Positions 45,157 to 54,143 of a DNA stretch of 64,000 bases are shown here, in pieces; position 1 is the first letter of the stretch; each line of letters opens with the position of its first letter. The translations under genes were made by a program, and so were the position numbers. The DNA lies in contig NZ_LMOV01000024.1 of NCBI RefSeq assembly GCF_001424265.1, positions 186,001 through 250,000 of the forward strand, given 5' to 3'. The notes under the pieces were generated by a model, which made no database searches, was not told the origin of the DNA, and saw only the letters and a list, made by a program, of their open reading frames with translations. This stretch comes from Acidovorax sp. Leaf160. Its GTDB lineage: Bacteria; Pseudomonadota; Gammaproteobacteria; Burkholderiales; Burkholderiaceae_C.

Positions 45157-46434
45157 ATGCGCGCAGCTCTCTGGCTTCTTGGATTGTTCGGCGTCGCCGT
45201 GGCGGTGGCGCTGTTCGCGGGCAACAACCAGGGCTCGGTCACCCTGTTCTGGCCGCCCTACCGCATCGACCTGTCGCTGAACCTGGTGCTGTTGCTGCTC
45301 TTCGGCGGCTTCGGCGTGCTGTATGCGGCCCTGCGGGGCCTGGCCGCCCTGCTGGAGCTGCCCCGCCAGGCGCGCCGCTGGCGCGTGCAGCAAAAGGAAC
45401 GCGCCATGCACGGCGCCCTGCTGGATGCCCTGTCGCAGCTGCTGGCCGGCCGGTTCCTGCGCTCGCGCAAGGCGGCCCTCGCCGCGCTGGGGCAGGAAAA
45501 CGCCCTGGCCGCCGCGGGCGACGCACCGCCCCACGGCCGCCAGCTGCGCACGCTGGCCCATCTGGTGGCAGCCGAGGCTTCGCATGCCCTGCAGGACCGG
45601 CCCACGCGCGCCGCCCACCTCGACCAGGCGCTGCGCAACATTCCGGACCGCGCGCCCCTGAGCGAGCTGGAGCTGCGCGAAGGTGCGCAGCTGCGCGCAG
45701 CCCGCTGGTCGCTGGACGAGCGCGACGCACCCGCCGCGCTGGAGTGGCTGGCCGCCCTGCCGCAGGGCGCGGCGCGCCGCACGCTGGCGCTGCGCGCACG
45801 CCTGAAGGCCACGCGCCTGTCGCACCAGACCCAGGAAGCGCTGGAAACCGCGCGCCTGCTGGGCAAGCACCGGGCCTTTTCGCCGGCGGCAGCCCAGAGC
45901 ATGGTGCGCGGGCTGGCGATGGAACTGATCGACGGCGCGCACGACACCGCCCAGCTGCAACGCCTGTGGCTGTCGCTGGAACCAGCGGAGCGCGCGATGC
46001 CCGAGCTGGCCGTGCATGCCGCGCAGCGGCTGGGCCATCTGGGCGGGGACGCTGCGCAAGTGCGGCAATGGCTGCTGCCGGCGTGGGAACGCTGGACGGA
46101 CCCCGCAGGCGGCCTGCCGGACGCCGTGGCCCTGAAGCTGGTGCGGGCGCTGGAGGGCAGCCTCGACGCGCTCGACCCGGCGTGGCTGGCGCGCATCGAA
46201 ACCGCCGAGCAGAACAACCCGCGCGACGCCCGTCTGCACTACCTGTCGGCGATGGCCTGCCTGCGCCGGCAGCTGTGGGGCATGGCCCAGCAGCGGTTCA
46301 CCCAGGCCGTTCAGCAGCTGAGCGATGACGCTCTGCGCAGCCGTGCCTGGGGCCATCTGGCGGAACTGGCCGAGCAGCGCGGCGACGACGAGGCCGCCGC
46401 CACGGCCTGGAAGAACGCGGCCCTGCTGCACTGA
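45157..46434 (+). CDS. hemY: HemY-like heme biosynthesis-associated TPR membrane protein
   Basis: 425 residues. Two membrane helices at the N-terminus (ALWLLGLFGVAVAVALFAGN; IDLSLNLVLLLLFGGFGVLY), then TPR-like helices (ALLDALSQLLAGRFLRSRKA; LHYLSAMACLRRQLWGMAQQ). This is the proteobacterial HemY, linked to late heme steps and distinct from the Bacillus oxidase of the same name. It follows hemX by 23 bases and closes the cluster. Molecular role unsettled in the family. Confidence 0.9.
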   Translation: MRAALWLLGLFGVAVAVALFAGNNQGSVTLFWPPYRIDLSLNLVLLLLFGGFGVLYAALRGLAALLELPRQARRWRVQQKERAMHGALLDALSQLLAGRFLRSRKAALAALGQENALAAAGDAPPHGRQLRTLAHLVAAEASHALQDRPTRAAHLDQALRNIPDRAPLSELELREGAQLRAARWSLDERDAPAALEWLAALPQGAARRTLALRARLKATRLSHQTQEALETARLLGKHRAFSPAAAQSMVRGLAMELIDGAHDTAQLQRLWLSLEPAERAMPELAVHAAQRLGHLGGDAAQVRQWLLPAWERWTDPAGGLPDAVALKLVRALEGSLDALDPAWLARIETAEQNNPRDARLHYLSAMACLRRQLWGMAQQRFTQAVQQLSDDALRSRAWGHLAELAEQRGDDEAAATAWKNAALLH

Positions 46435-46740
46435 CACGGCGCCAGCGCTGCCGCCGCTGTCGCTGAGCCCGGCACGGAACGGCATTGCGGGCTGCGCCCC
46501 CTGGCATGCCAGGGCCCCGGGCGCTTGACGCTGCTGCTCCTCAAAGACGGGCACCTTCCGCCAGACGCAGCCCGTTCTTGGGGGCTTACCGCCGCCGCGG
46601 GTGGCATCGCCCCGCACAGCTCCTCAAAATTGAATCAGCCGCTGCCTACGTCCAGCTTGGCGAGCCGTGCCCAAGGACGGGCCCGGAAGCGCGCGGATAG
46701 CGTGCCTACGCACCAGACGGGATGCAGGCACGCGCAACTC
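46435..46740. other. Intergenic region without a supportable gene
   Basis: About 300 bases after hemY. Short open frames on both strands lack Shine-Dalgarno sequences and family features. No clear terminator was found for the heme operon. Confidence 0.5.
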
Positions 46741-46776
46741 ATTTCTATTAAGTAAATCGATTACGAATAGTAGAAT
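46741..46776 (+). promoter_or_regulatory. AT-rich dyad upstream of the VOC gene
   Basis: ATTTCTATT and AATAGTAGAAT flank a near-palindromic centre GTAAATCGATTAC, 27 bases before the ATG of the 46803 gene. Base composition differs sharply from the surroundings; a likely operator or core promoter. Confidence 0.45.
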
Positions 46777-46802
46777 TGCGCACACCATTCCAGGAGACCT
46801 GC

Positions 46803-47438
46803 ATGAGCGCCCTGCCCCGACCGGCCCCCATGGCCCTGACCGACCTGCCTCCACCCGCCCCCGTGCAGCAGCTGCACCACTACGCGTACCGGGCCCGCGA
46901 CGCGGAGGAAACGCGGCACTTCTACGAAGACATCCTGGGCCTGCCGCTCTATCACATCATCCAGAGCGACCATGTGCCCAGCACGGGTGAATACTGCCCC
47001 TACACGCACTTCTTCTTCCGGCTGCGCGACGGCTCGTTCATCGCCTTCTTCGACCTGGGCGACGACGTGAAGTCCGAACCGTCGCCGAACACGCCGGCGT
47101 GGGTGAACCACATCGCCTTCCGCGTCAACACGGTGGAAGAGCTGGCCAACACCAAGGCCCGCCTGGAGGCCCACGGCATCGAGGTGCTGGGTGTCACCGA
47201 CCACCATATCTTCAAGAGCATCTACTTCTTCGACCCCAACGGCATTCGCCTGGAACTGGCGGCCCAGCTGGCGGACGAGGAACACATGGCCAAGGACAGC
47301 CAGGTCGCCCACCAGCGCCTGCGCGAATGGACGCAGCGCAAGGAAGAGTGGCGCCGCCAGCGCGCGGCGGGCCAGGCGGGCGAGCCGCTGAAGCCGCAGG
47401 CGAACGACCGGCCCGAGTACGGTGCCGTCAACCCCTGA
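46803..47438 (+). CDS. VOC-fold (glyoxalase/extradiol dioxygenase superfamily) protein
   Basis: 211 residues, AGGAG before the ATG. Two beta-alpha-beta-beta-beta halves are visible: HHYAYRARDAEETRHFYEDI, and WVNHIAFRVNTVEELANTKA. Possible metal ligands are the His of LHHYAY, H in VNHIAF and E in GIRLELAAQL, the usual VOC places. The C-terminal 45 residues are charged and helical (RLREWTQRKEEWRRQRAAGQ) and outside the fold. Substrate unknown; stand-alone, with its own upstream dyad and a terminator-like structure behind it. Confidence 0.82.
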   Translation: MSALPRPAPMALTDLPPPAPVQQLHHYAYRARDAEETRHFYEDILGLPLYHIIQSDHVPSTGEYCPYTHFFFRLRDGSFIAFFDLGDDVKSEPSPNTPAWVNHIAFRVNTVEELANTKARLEAHGIEVLGVTDHHIFKSIYFFDPNGIRLELAAQLADEEHMAKDSQVAHQRLREWTQRKEEWRRQRAAGQAGEPLKPQANDRPEYGAVNP

Positions 47439-47439
47439 T

Positions 47440-47507
47440 GCTATTTTTTTCGTAGCAATAAGCCCAATCAAAACGGGCGCTACGAGCTGATTGGGCCCTG
47501 ATTTTTT
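47440..47507 (+). repeat. Dispersed palindromic repeat acting as terminator
   Basis: GCTATTTTTTTCGTAGCAAT opens the family unit just after the VOC-gene stop. Within it GCCCAATCA (47462-47470) pairs with TGATTGGGC (47488-47496), followed by CCTGATTTTTT, so this copy could serve as the gene's terminator. Confidence 0.65.
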
Positions 47508-47592
47508 CCCGCCCCGAGCCCCTGTTCGTGCCTTGGCGGGCCGCTGCAGGGGAGGCCGGTAAAATCAGGCCCATCGTCCACAGCCCAACCCA

Positions 47593-47620
47593 CGGCATCT
47601 TGTGCGCAAGATGCCGTTTT
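47593..47620 (+). terminator. Hairpin with T-tract in the valS leader
   Basis: CGGCATCTTG-TGCG-CAAGATGCCG is a perfect ten-base-pair stem with a four-base loop, then TTTT. It ends 13 bases before the valS ATG and lies downstream of a -10-like TAAAAT at 47561-47566. Confidence 0.65.
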
Positions 47621-47633
47621 CCATTTGCCCGCC

Positions 47634-50591
47634 ATGAGTGACACCCCTTCGCAGCCCGGCCTTGAGAGCCTGTCCAAATCCTTCGAGCCCGCCGCACTGG
47701 AAGCCCATTGGGGCCCCGAGTGGGAGCGCCGGGGCTACGGCGTGGCGGGCCATCGCGGCACGCAGCAGCCCGACGCGAACGCGCCGGCTTTTTCCATCCA
47801 GCTGCCGCCGCCCAATGTGACGGGCACGCTGCACATGGGGCATGCGTTCAACCAGACGATCATGGACAGCCTGACGCGCTACCACCGCATGCTGGGCCAC
47901 AACACCCTGTGGGTGCCGGGCACCGACCATGCCGGCATCGCCACGCAGATCGTGGTGGAGCGCCAGTTGCAGGACCAGGGCGTGAGCCGCCACGACCTGG
48001 GTCGCGAGAACTTCGTGAAGAAGGTCTGGGAATGGAAGGAAAAGAGCGGCAACACCATCACCACGCAGATGCGCCGCATGGGCGACAGCGTGGACTGGAG
48101 CCGCGAGTACTTCACCATGGACGACAAGCTCTCCAAGGTGGTCACCGACACCTTCGTGAAGCTCTACCAGCAGGGCCTGATCTACCGCGGCAAGCGCCTC
48201 GTCAACTGGGATCCGAAGCTGCAGTCCGCCGTGTCCGACCTGGAAGTGGAGAGCGAGGAGAAGGACGGCTCGCTCTGGCACATCGCTTACCCGCTCACCG
48301 ACGGCAGCGGCACGCTGACGGTGGCCACCACGCGCCCCGAGACCATGCTGGGCGACGTGGCGCTGATGGTGCACCCCGAGGACGAACGCTACACGCACCT
48401 GATCGGCAAGACGGTGACCCTGCCCCTGGTCGGCCGCGAGATCCCGGTCATCGCCGACGAGTATGTGGACAAGGCCTTCGGCACCGGCGTGGTCAAGGTC
48501 ACGCCCGCGCACGACCCCAACGACTACCAGGTGGGGCAGCGCCACGGCCTGCCGATGATCGTGGTGCTGACCCTGCAGGCCACCATCAACGACAACGCGC
48601 CCGAGAAATACCGCGGCATGGACCGCTTCGTGGCCCGCAAGGCCATCGTGGCCGACCTGGAAGCGGCCGGCGCCCTGATCGAAACCAAGAAGCACAAGCT
48701 GATGGTGCCCATCTGCACCCGCACCGGCCAGGTCGTCGAGCCCATGCTGACCGACCAGTGGTTCGTCGCCATGAGCAAGGTGAGCGAGCAGGACCCGACG
48801 GGCAAGAGCATCGCCCAGAAGGCCATCGACGCGGTCGCCTCGGGCGACGTGCAGTTCGTGCCCGAGAACTGGGTCAACACCTACAACCAGTGGATGAACA
48901 ACATCCAGGACTGGTGCATCAGCCGCCAGCTCTGGTGGGGCCACCAGATCCCGGCGTGGTACGACGAGGCCGGCAACGTCTACGTCGCCCGGAGCGAAGC
49001 CGAGGCGCAGGCCCAGGCCGGCGCGGGTGCGAGGCTGACGCGCGACGCCGACGTGCTCGACACCTGGTATTCCTCCGCGCTGGTGCCGTTCTCGTCGCTG
49101 GGCTGGCCCGAAAGTGCGGAGCCCCACACGCTCGGCACTGGCGTGTCCTCGCTGCCCCCCGAGGGGGCGCGTTCCGCCTTGGGGCGGCCCGGCGGCGGAA
49201 CGGACGACGCGTCGCCCACCAAGGACTACGACCTCTACCTGCCCTCCTCCGTGCTGGTCACGGGCTACGACATCATCTTCTTCTGGGTCGCCCGGATGAT
49301 CATGATGAGCACGCACTTCACCGGCCGCGTGCCGTTCAAGCACGTGTACATCCACGGCCTGGTGCGCGACGCGCAGGGCAAGAAGATGAGCAAGTCGGAA
49401 GGCAACGTGCTCGACCCGGTCGATCTGATCGACGGGATCGCGCTCGAACCCCTGCTGGACAAGCGCTCCACCGGCCTGCGCAAGCCAGAGACCGCGCCCA
49501 CCGTGCGCAAGAACACGCAGAAGGAATTCCCGGAAGGCATTCCCGCCTATGGCGCCGACGCGCTGCGCTTCACCTTCGCGGCGCTGGCCAGCCTGGGCCG
49601 CAGCATCAACTTCGACAGCAAGCGCTGCGAGGGCTACCGCAACTTCTGCAACAAGCTCTGGAACGCCAGTCGCTTCGTGCTGATGAACTGCGAGGGCCGC
49701 GACTGCGGCCTGGAAGACCACGCGCCCACCGCCTGCGACGGCGACTACCTGGAGTTCAGCCAGGCCGACCGCTGGATCGTGTCGCTGCTGCAGCAGGTCG
49801 AGGCCGAAGTGGCCAAGGGCTTTGCCGAGTTCCGCCTGGACAACGTGGCCAACACGGTCTACGACTTCGTCTGGAACGAGTTCTGCGACTGGTACCTGGA
49901 GATCGCCAAGGTGCAGATCCAGACCGGCACCGCGGCGCAGCAGCGCGCCACGCGCCGCACGCTGATCCGCACGCTGGAGACCATCCTGCGCCTGGCGCAT
50001 CCCATCATTCCGTTCATCACCGAAGGCCTCTGGCAGCAGGTGGCGCCCGTCGCTGGCCGCGCTGGTCCGTCGGTCAGCATCGCCGCCTATCCCCAGGCGC
50101 AGCCCGAGAAAATCGATGCGGCCGCCATCGCCCATGTGGCCAAGCTCAAATCGCTGGTGGATGCCTGCCGCACGCTGCGCGGCGAGATGAACGTCTCGCC
50201 CGCCACGCGTCTGCCGCTCTACGTGGTCGGCGACACCGAATTCATGCGCGGCGCGGCGCCGGTGCTGCAGGCGCTGGCCAAGCTCAGCGAAGTCAAGGTA
50301 TTCGACGACGAGGCCGCCTGGGCCGCCGCCGCGCAGGCCGCGCCCGTGGCCGTGGTAGGCGAGGCGCGCATGTGCCTGCACATGGAGATCGACGTGGCGG
50401 CCGAGAAGGCGCGCCTTTCGAAGGAAGTGGCCCGCATCGAGGGCGAGATCGCCAAGGCCGGAGCCAAGCTGTCCAACGAGGCCTTCGTCGCTAAGGCGCC
50501 GCCCGCCGTCATCGACCAGGAAAAGAAGCGCGTGGCCGACTTCGGCGCGACGCTCTCCCGCCTGAAGGACCAGCTGGCGCGGCTGGGCTGA
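47634..50591 (+). CDS. valS: Valyl-tRNA synthetase, with an in-frame repeat
   Basis: 985 residues; E. coli has about 950. Charges tRNA-Val and edits mischarged Thr. The class I motifs are [16 protein letters not shown] (HIGH) and [10 protein letters not shown] (KMSKS); the C-terminal coiled coil ([20 protein letters not shown]) is present. Extra residues at about 501-530 ([20 protein letters not shown] and following) are read through a 59-base repeat between FSSLGWPES and [15 protein letters not shown], where the catalytic domain resumes. Start ATG 47634 (a TTG lies three codons upstream); no good Shine-Dalgarno sequence, and a hairpin sits just before it. Confidence 0.95.
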   Translation: MSDTPSQPGLESLSKSFEPAALEAHWGPEWERRGYGVAGHRGTQQPDANAPAFSIQLPPPNVTGTLHMGHAFNQTIMDSLTRYHRMLGHNTLWVPGTDHAGIATQIVVERQLQDQGVSRHDLGRENFVKKVWEWKEKSGNTITTQMRRMGDSVDWSREYFTMDDKLSKVVTDTFVKLYQQGLIYRGKRLVNWDPKLQSAVSDLEVESEEKDGSLWHIAYPLTDGSGTLTVATTRPETMLGDVALMVHPEDERYTHLIGKTVTLPLVGREIPVIADEYVDKAFGTGVVKVTPAHDPNDYQVGQRHGLPMIVVLTLQATINDNAPEKYRGMDRFVARKAIVADLEAAGALIETKKHKLMVPICTRTGQVVEPMLTDQWFVAMSKVSEQDPTGKSIAQKAIDAVASGDVQFVPENWVNTYNQWMNNIQDWCISRQLWWGHQIPAWYDEAGNVYVARSEAEAQAQAGAGARLTRDADVLDTWYSSALVPFSSLGWPESAEPHTLGTGVSSLPPEGARSALGRPGGGTDDASPTKDYDLYLPSSVLVTGYDIIFFWVARMIMMSTHFTGRVPFKHVYIHGLVRDAQGKKMSKSEGNVLDPVDLIDGIALEPLLDKRSTGLRKPETAPTVRKNTQKEFPEGIPAYGADALRFTFAALASLGRSINFDSKRCEGYRNFCNKLWNASRFVLMNCEGRDCGLEDHAPTACDGDYLEFSQADRWIVSLLQQVEAEVAKGFAEFRLDNVANTVYDFVWNEFCDWYLEIAKVQIQTGTAAQQRATRRTLIRTLETILRLAHPIIPFITEGLWQQVAPVAGRAGPSVSIAAYPQAQPEKIDAAAIAHVAKLKSLVDACRTLRGEMNVSPATRLPLYVVGDTEFMRGAAPVLQALAKLSEVKVFDDEAAWAAAAQAAPVAVVGEARMCLHMEIDVAAEKARLSKEVARIEGEIAKAGAKLSNEAFVAKAPPAVIDQEKKRVADFGATLSRLKDQLARLG
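49134..49192 (+). repeat. In-frame roughly 59-bp repeat in valS
   Basis: Begins GGCACTGGCGTGTCCTCGCT and ends TTGGGGCGGCCCGG, with CCGAGGGGGC in the centre. Same frame as the ppc copy (40345-40403), giving GTGVSS-x-P-x-EGAR-x3-GRPG in both proteins. Confidence 0.8.
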
Positions 50592-50614
50592 CCAGCAGCT
50601 CGCCGCCGGCAGAT

Positions 50615-50655
50615 GGCAGGCCGCACCGCCCGCTGATCGGGCGGCGCGGCCTGCC
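50615..50655. other. Very stable stem-loop after valS
   Basis: GGCAGGCCGC pairs with GCGGCCTGCC, and after one mismatch CCGCCCG pairs with CGGGCGG around CTGAT: 17 pairs. No T-tract, so transcript 3' protection or a repeat is as likely as termination. Confidence 0.6.
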
Positions 50656-50786
50656 GACCAGGCGCGCGGGTCACCTGCGCGTCAGCAGCCCCGGCCAGCG
50701 CCTGCGCTTTGGCGCAATCGACTACATGAGGTTACGGCGTCCACCCGTATGATGCCCCCCGACTTTCATCACCCAGAACGCACTGC

Positions 50787-51668
50787 ATGACCGATTCCAC
50801 TGCAACGATCCGCAAGGCCGTCTTTCCCGTCGCCGGCCTGGGCACCCGCTTCCTGCCGGCCACCAAGGCGCAGCCCAAGGAGATGCTGCCCGTCGTGGAC
50901 AAGCCGCTGATCCAGTACGCCGTCGAGGAGGCCTACGCCGCGGGCATCCGCCAGATGATCTTCATCAATGGCCGCAACAAGCGCGCCATCCCCGATCATT
51001 TCGACACCGCCTACGAGCTGGAGTCCGAGCTGGAATCGAAGGGCAAGGACGAATTGCTGTCGCTGGCGCGCTCCATCGTGCCGGACGACATGGAATGCAT
51101 CTACATCCGCCAGCCCAAGGCGCTGGGCCTGGGCCACGCCGTGTACTGCGCGCACAGCGTCGTCGGCAACGACCCCTTCGCCGTGCTGCTGGCCGACGAC
51201 CTGATGGTCGGCAAGCCGCCGGTGCTCAAGCAGATGGTCGAGCAGTTCGCAGAGTGGCAGGCCACGATCCTGGCGGTGCAGGAAGTGCCTGACGAACACA
51301 CGCGGCGCTACGGCATCGTGGCCGGCAAGCCGGTCAACGACCGCCTGCTGGAGCTGTCGCACATGGTCGAGAAGCCCGCGCCGGAAGATGCGCCCTCGCG
51401 CCTGGGCGTGGCCGGCCGCTACATCCTCACGCCCGGCGTGTTCCGCGAGATCGCGGCCCTGCCCCGCGGCGTGGGCGGCGAGATCCAGCTCACCGACGGC
51501 ATCGCCGCGCTGATGCGCCGCGAAAAGGTGTTTGCTTACCGCTACGACGGCAAGCGCTACGACTGCGGCAGCAAGGAAGGCTTCCTGGAGGCCAACGTCG
51601 AGCTGGCGCTGGAACACCCCCAGCTGGGCGCCGACTTCCGCAAGTACCTCAAAAGCCTGGATCTCTGA
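50787..51668 (+). CDS. galU: UTP-glucose-1-phosphate uridylyltransferase
   Basis: 293 residues. Makes UDP-glucose for lipopolysaccharide, exopolysaccharide and trehalose routes. The nucleotide-binding opening is [20 protein letters not shown] with [19 protein letters not shown] after it; LLADDLMV holds the metal-binding Asp, and the C-terminal [16 protein letters not shown] is typical. A single gene with its own region upstream and a clean terminator behind. Confidence 0.97.
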   Translation: MTDSTATIRKAVFPVAGLGTRFLPATKAQPKEMLPVVDKPLIQYAVEEAYAAGIRQMIFINGRNKRAIPDHFDTAYELESELESKGKDELLSLARSIVPDDMECIYIRQPKALGLGHAVYCAHSVVGNDPFAVLLADDLMVGKPPVLKQMVEQFAEWQATILAVQEVPDEHTRRYGIVAGKPVNDRLLELSHMVEKPAPEDAPSRLGVAGRYILTPGVFREIAALPRGVGGEIQLTDGIAALMRREKVFAYRYDGKRYDCGSKEGFLEANVELALEHPQLGADFRKYLKSLDL

Positions 51669-51692
51669 GCCGGCTCGCAGCCCGGAAACGAC

Positions 51693-51719
51693 AAGGCCCG
51701 CATGCAGCGGGCCTTTTTC
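51693..51719 (+). terminator. Terminator of galU
   Basis: AAGGCCCGC-ATGCA-GCGGGCCTTTTT, starting 25 bases after the stop. Confidence 0.92.
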
Positions 51720-51830
51720 CACGGCGACGGCGGTGGTGTGGTGCGCCCTGCCGTCCGCCGGAGGCCCGCTCGACAGGGGCTCTGCAGCCCGCCCTGGCGA
51801 CCGGCAGCGCCGCCTGCGACCTTGTGCCGA

Positions 51831-52058
51831 TCAGCGGCGGCGCAGCACGTGGATGTATTCGTCGCCCACAGTCTGCTGCTCGACCAGTTCGTTGCCGGTC
51901 TGCTTGGCGAACGCCTGGAAATCCCGCAGCGAGCCGCCATCGGTTGCCAGCACCTTGAGCAACTGGCCGCTGCCCATGGTGGCCAGCGCTTTCTTCGCCT
52001 TCAAGATGGGCAGCGGGCAGTTCAGACCGCGGGTGTCGATTTCCTGGTGGATGTGCAT
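51831..52058 (-). CDS. TusA/SirA-like sulfur-carrier protein
   Basis: 75 residues. The family mark is C14-P-L-P in GLNCPLPILKAKKALATM; that Cys carries persulfide sulfur in relay reactions (tRNA thiolation, molybdenum cofactor or sulfur metabolism). CAGGAAA precedes ATG 52058. Neighbours do not show which relay it serves; cysM, 780 bases upstream on the same strand, is also a sulfur gene but a NUDIX gene lies between. Confidence 0.9.
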   Translation of the reverse strand: MHIHQEIDTRGLNCPLPILKAKKALATMGSGQLLKVLATDGGSLRDFQAFAKQTGNELVEQQTVGDEYIHVLRRR

Positions 52059-52149
52059 CGTGTTTCCTGGACGTAGGGCGTGATTTTAGGCCGGGCCCGT
52101 GCCGCCGGCACGCTGCAGGCCGCAGGGCTGTCCGACACCTCTGCGCGGC

Positions 52150-52710
52150 TCACGCCGGATCATCGACGCTGCGGGCCGCCTGGAAGTCGGCAAAGCGCGG
52201 CTCGATGCCCCGCGCGCGCAGCCAGTCGGCCAGCGCATAGCCCGTGCCCGCCGGCCAGCAGACGACGGAAGACGGAGCGATCAGACGGTACTCGACCAGC
52301 TCTGGCGACAGCCGGATGCTGCCGCGCGCCACCGCGTGGTAGGCGATGATCACTTGGTTCATGCGCAGGAAGGGATAGGCGCCCACCAGCTGCAAGCCCC
52401 CCGCCCCATCCTCCACGTCGAGCTGCGTTTCTTCCTTGATCTCGCGGGCAATGCCTTCTTGCGGGCTCTCCCCGGCCTCCATGAAGCCGGTGATGAGCCC
52501 GAAAGCCTTGCCGGGCCAGGCGGCATTGCGGGCCAGCAGAACCTTGCCTTCGTACTCGACGATGGCGGCAAGCACGGGCGTGGGGTTGTTCCAGTGCGTC
52601 CATCCGCAAGCCGGGCAGCGAAGCCGCTCCGTGGGCCCGCCGTCTTCCATCAGCGTGATGGGAGCCAGCGCCGTCGCGCAGTGCGTGCAGAACCGTGTTT
52701 CGTACAGCAT
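52150..52710 (-). CDS. NUDIX hydrolase with N-terminal zinc ribbon
   Basis: 186 residues. Zinc-ribbon cysteines C8, C11, C32 and C35 (FCTHC; RCPACGWTHWNNPTPV) precede the NUDIX domain. The box GFMEAGESPQEGIAREIKEE fits G-x5-E-x7-RE-x2-EE, but the usual Gly after EE-x is Gln (EETQL). The layout is that of NudC-like NAD(H) pyrophosphatases, shorter than NudC itself, so the substrate is not certain. It lies 126 bases below cysM with a repeat copy in between. Confidence 0.87.
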   Translation of the reverse strand: MLYETRFCTHCATALAPITLMEDGGPTERLRCPACGWTHWNNPTPVLAAIVEYEGKVLLARNAAWPGKAFGLITGFMEAGESPQEGIAREIKEETQLDVEDGAGGLQLVGAYPFLRMNQVIIAYHAVARGSIRLSPELVEYRLIAPSSVVCWPAGTGYALADWLRARGIEPRFADFQAARSVDDPA

Positions 52711-52737
52711 GGGAGAACCTCGCTGAGGGCGGTCGAA

Positions 52738-52800
52738 ATAGCTATCTTTTCAATAGCAAACACCGCCCGGTTGACGGGCGCTGGAGGGCGATTCGCCTTC
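52738..52800 (+). repeat. Dispersed palindromic repeat copy
   Basis: AATAGCTATCTTTTCAATAG, then CGCCCGGTTGACGGGCGCTG, then GAGGGCGATTCGCC. A complete copy between cysM and the NUDIX gene, with arms CGCCCG/CGGGCG. Confidence 0.82.
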
Positions 52801-52836
52801 ATATGCCGCGCCGAACAGGGAAACCGTTCCGGCGGG

Positions 52837-53742
52837 TCAGGCCGGAAAGACGCCGGTGGACAGGTAACGGTCGCCCCGGTCGCACACCACGAACACGATG
52901 GTCGCGTTCTGCTCGCGGCGGGCGATCTCCTGCGCGGCCCAGCAGGCGCCGGCAGCGGAAATGCCGCCGAAGATGCCTTCTTCACGGGCCATGCGGCGGC
53001 ACATGTCTTCCGCATCGTCCTGGCCGACGCTGATGGTTTCATCCACCGCGCGAGGGTCGTAGATCTTCGGCAGGTATTCCTCGGGCCACTTGCGGATGCC
53101 CGGAATGCGCGAGCCCTCCTTCGGCTGCGCGCCGATGATCTGGATCGCGGGGTTCTTCTCCTTCAGGAACCGCGACACGCCGGTGATGGTGCCGGTGGTG
53201 CCCATGGCGCTGACGAAGTGGGTGATGCGGCCTTCGGTCTGCTCCCACAGTTCCGGGCCGGTGGTTTCGTAATGGATGCGCGGATTGTCGGGGTTCGCGA
53301 ACTGATCGAGCACCCTGCCCTTGCCCTGCGCGACCATGGTGTCGGCCAGGTCTCGCGCATATTCCATGCCGCCGCTCTTGGGCGTCAGGATCAGCTCGGC
53401 GCCGAACGCCTTCATGGTTTGCGCCCGCTCGATGGAAAGGTCTTCCGGCATCACCAGCACCATGCGGTAGCCGCGCACGGCCGCCGCCATCGCCAGGGCG
53501 ATGCCGGTATTGCCGGAGGTGGCCTCGATCAGGGTGTCGCCCGGCTGGATCTCGCCGCGCTCTTCCGCCCGGCGAATCATCGACAGCGCCGGCCGGTCCT
53601 TCACCGAACCCGCAGGGTTGTTGCCCTCCAGCTTGCCCAGCACGACATTGCCGCGCGCCTGGTTGTCCGCCGCGCCGATGCGCTGCAACGCCACGAGCGG
53701 CGTGCGGCCGATGGCGTCTTCGATGGTGGGATAGGTCTTCAT
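52837..53742 (-). CDS. cysM: Cysteine synthase B
   Basis: 301 residues. PLP enzyme that joins O-acetylserine with sulfide or thiosulfate. The PLP lysine is K48 in NNPAGSVKDRPALSMI; the phosphate loop is SGNTG (IEATSGNTGIALAMAAAVRG). EGSRIPGIRKWPEEYLPKIY is characteristic of CysM more than CysK. Start ATG 53742 lies 44 bases from the tRNA-Leu gene on the other strand, so the two promoters overlap. Confidence 0.95.
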   Translation of the reverse strand: MKTYPTIEDAIGRTPLVALQRIGAADNQARGNVVLGKLEGNNPAGSVKDRPALSMIRRAEERGEIQPGDTLIEATSGNTGIALAMAAAVRGYRMVLVMPEDLSIERAQTMKAFGAELILTPKSGGMEYARDLADTMVAQGKGRVLDQFANPDNPRIHYETTGPELWEQTEGRITHFVSAMGTTGTITGVSRFLKEKNPAIQIIGAQPKEGSRIPGIRKWPEEYLPKIYDPRAVDETISVGQDDAEDMCRRMAREEGIFGGISAAGACWAAQEIARREQNATIVFVVCDRGDRYLSTGVFPA

Positions 53743-53785
53743 ATGATGCTACTGTGCCATAATTCGCCTCTTTGATTTTTGCGTC

Positions 53786-53870
53786 GCCCGGGTGGTGGAA
53801 TTGGTAGACGCAGGGGACTCAAAATCCCCCGCCGCAAGGCGTGCCGGTTCGATTCCGGCCCCGGGCACCA
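53786..53870 (+). tRNA. tRNA-Leu (anticodon CAA)
   Basis: 85 bases including an encoded CCA end. The acceptor stem GCCCGGG/CCCGGGC is perfect; the anticodon loop CTCAAAA between GGGGA and TCCCC gives CAA (reads UUG). A long variable arm (CGCCGCAAGGCG) marks a class II tRNA, and GGTTCGATTCC is the T arm. A -10-like CATAAT lies at 53758-53763. Confidence 0.97.
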
Positions 53871-54143
53871 TGGCTCTTCAGCTATGGTTTTTGAATGTGT
53901 TCCGGCTTTCGCTCCGCCACGCGTTCCGGTTCGAGGGTGCCGCCACGGGTGCCCGGCACGCCTCCAGCGTCGCCACCCGCTGCACTTCTTCCCCCTCACG
54001 CCACCCCATCTCGGTCATCGCAACGCCGCAATCGCCCCGCTGTCTGATGCCGGGCGTGCCGCCGATGTTCGGACGAATCGAGCCGACAGACAAAATGGCG
54101 CCAGCGCCTACGCCAAACGGCTCCGGCGCTGCTCTAATGCAGC

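Noticed and set aside
47561..47566. TAAAAT before valS as a complete promoter
   Set aside because: A -10-like hexamer is present but no -35 with 16-18 base spacing was convincing. It is used only as supporting context for the leader hairpin.
52738..52800. A CRISPR repeat unit
   Set aside because: Copies are isolated, scattered over the window and never in an array with spacers; no cas genes are present.
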